From assembly GCA_903911165.1 (NCBI GenBank), contig CAIWCQ010000327.1, positions 1 through 5,303 of the forward strand: DNA of 5,303 bases, in the 5' to 3' direction. The DNA comes from an uncultured Actinomycetes bacterium (GTDB lineage Bacteria > Actinomycetota > Actinomycetes > Mycobacteriales > Mycobacteriaceae). The translations under genes and the position numbers were made by a program. Under the pieces are notes generated by a model that saw only the letters and a program-made list of their open reading frames with translations, made no database searches and was not told where the DNA came from. Shown here piece by piece: positions 4,643-5,303 of this stretch; position 1 is the first letter of the stretch; each line of letters starts with the position of its first letter.

Positions 4643-5303
4643 ATGGCGACGGCGACGGCGAACGCGACAGTAGTACGCACCCGCTTTCCACGCGCGGCGC
4701 GCGATGCCGGGAAATGGGCCAGCCTCCCGGGCCGGTTCCTGGACAGCTGCGGCCGGATCGCCTGGTTTGCCATTCAGGCCGTCGGACAGATCGGCCATGC
4801 GCTGCGGTACTACCGCAAAGAGATCGTCCGCCTGATCGCCGAGATCGGGATGGGCGCCGGCGCCATGGCCGTGGTCGGCGGAACCGTGGCGATCGTCGGG
4901 TTCGTGACGCTGTCGGCCGGGTCGCTGATCGCCATCCAGGGTTTCGCCTCGCTGGGCAACATCGGGGTGGAGGCTTTCACCGGCTTCCTTGCCGCCATGG
5001 TCAACGTGCGGTTGACTGCGCCGGTGGTGACCGGGGAGGCATTGGCCGCCACGGTCGGTGCCGGTGCCACCGCCGAAATCGGCGCCATGCGCATCTCTGA
5101 GGAGATCGACGCCCTTGAGGTGATGGGCATCAAGAGCATCTCCTACCTGGTGTCGACACGAATCCTGGCCGGCGCCGTGGTCATCATTCCGCTGTATGCG
5201 ATGGCGCTCATCATGGCCTTCCTGGCCGCCCAACTCACCACCACCGTGCTTTACGGTCAGTCCGGCGGAACCTACTCGCACTACTTCCACACCTTCTTGA
5301 GAC
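4643..5303 (+). CDS. yrbE1B: MlaE-family ABC transporter permease, YrbE1B-like, 3'-truncated by the window edge
   Basis: This is the second Mce permease, pairing with YrbE1A. The ATG is the base after the yrbE1A stop, so translation is probably coupled. The frame stays open for 220 codons to the window end; the family is usually about 280-290 residues, so roughly the last quarter is missing. A basic, Ala-rich N-terminus leads to HALRYYRKE (52-60), an amphipathic segment before the first core helix (about 72-98). FASLGNIGVEAFTGF follows at 101-115, then VGAGATAEIGAMRISEEIDALEVMGIKSI (about 138-166), the MlaE signature equivalent to the one in YrbE1A, and a further membrane helix at about 174-196. 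The tail YGQSGGTYSHYFHTFLR is typical of YrbE1B as I remember it. The mce1A-type gene would be expected after it. Confidence 0.93.
   Translation, partial: MATATANATVVRTRFPRAARDAGKWASLPGRFLDSCGRIAWFAIQAVGQIGHALRYYRKEIVRLIAEIGMGAGAMAVVGGTVAIVGFVTLSAGSLIAIQGFASLGNIGVEAFTGFLAAMVNVRLTAPVVTGEALAATVGAGATAEIGAMRISEEIDALEVMGIKSISYLVSTRILAGAVVIIPLYAMALIMAFLAAQLTTTVLYGQSGGTYSHYFHTFLR

Noticed and set aside
4319..5290. Minus-strand frame of 323 codons opposite yrbE1A and yrbE1B
   Set aside because: It is antisense to two clear permease genes, with a low-complexity His/Gly/Asp-rich translation and no ribosome site support that I can see.
1..5303. CRISPR arrays, tRNA or rRNA genes, insertion sequences, phage or toxin-antitoxin genes
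   Set aside because: I saw no spaced repeat array, no tRNA-like cloverleaf, no transposase or integrase motifs and no terminal inverted repeats. The window is nearly filled by the genes described.

Overview
The window looks like chromosomal DNA from a mycobacterium (Mycobacterium or Mycolicibacterium type). It is GC-rich throughout, uses GTG and TTG starts, has short gene spacings, and carries the first genes of an mce (mammalian cell entry) operon. The predicted proteins resemble, from memory and without any search, the M. tuberculosis mce1 region: Rv0158 (TetR), Rv0164/TB18.5 (SRPBCC), Rv0166/fadD5, Rv0167/yrbE1A and Rv0168/yrbE1B. I regard it as the upstream end of an mce1-type locus, not a wholly new system. 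The interest lies in gene order, one small gene, an unusual SDR active site and untranslated-region structure.

Layout, left to right. Bases 1-741 (+) hold the C-terminal part of a divergent short-chain dehydrogenase (SDR) whose catalytic Tyr position carries Thr. A perfect 15-bp tandem duplication crosses its stop codon. Bases 742-780 are a GC-rich convergent gap with a possible hairpin terminator. Bases 781-897 (-) hold a 38-residue, aromatic-rich small protein gene with a perfect AGGAGG ribosome site. Bases 898-1038 are a divergent promoter region with candidate -10 boxes and an inverted repeat that could be a TetR operator.

From 1039 a tightly packed rightward series begins: a TetR regulator (1039-1659), an SRPBCC protein (1667-2110) and a FadD5-type acyl-CoA synthetase (2113-3717), separated by 7 and 2 bases. 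A 130-base gap (3718-3847) follows, containing a perfect 6-bp inverted repeat, a 7-bp hairpin closed by a cUUCGg tetraloop, and a strong ribosome site. The two MlaE-type permease genes come next: yrbE1A (3848-4642, TTG start) and yrbE1B (4643 to the window end, incomplete). The mce genes proper would be expected downstream, outside the window.

How the parts fit: YrbE1A and YrbE1B form the membrane permease of the Mce1 transporter, which imports fatty or mycolic acids. FadD5 would activate the imported acids to acyl-CoA. The SRPBCC protein may bind a hydrophobic ligand in the same route, and the TetR protein is the obvious candidate local regulator. The GntR-type regulator mce1R, which in M. 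tuberculosis lies next to fadD5, is not in this window. The substrate roles come from family knowledge; the regulatory links are inference.
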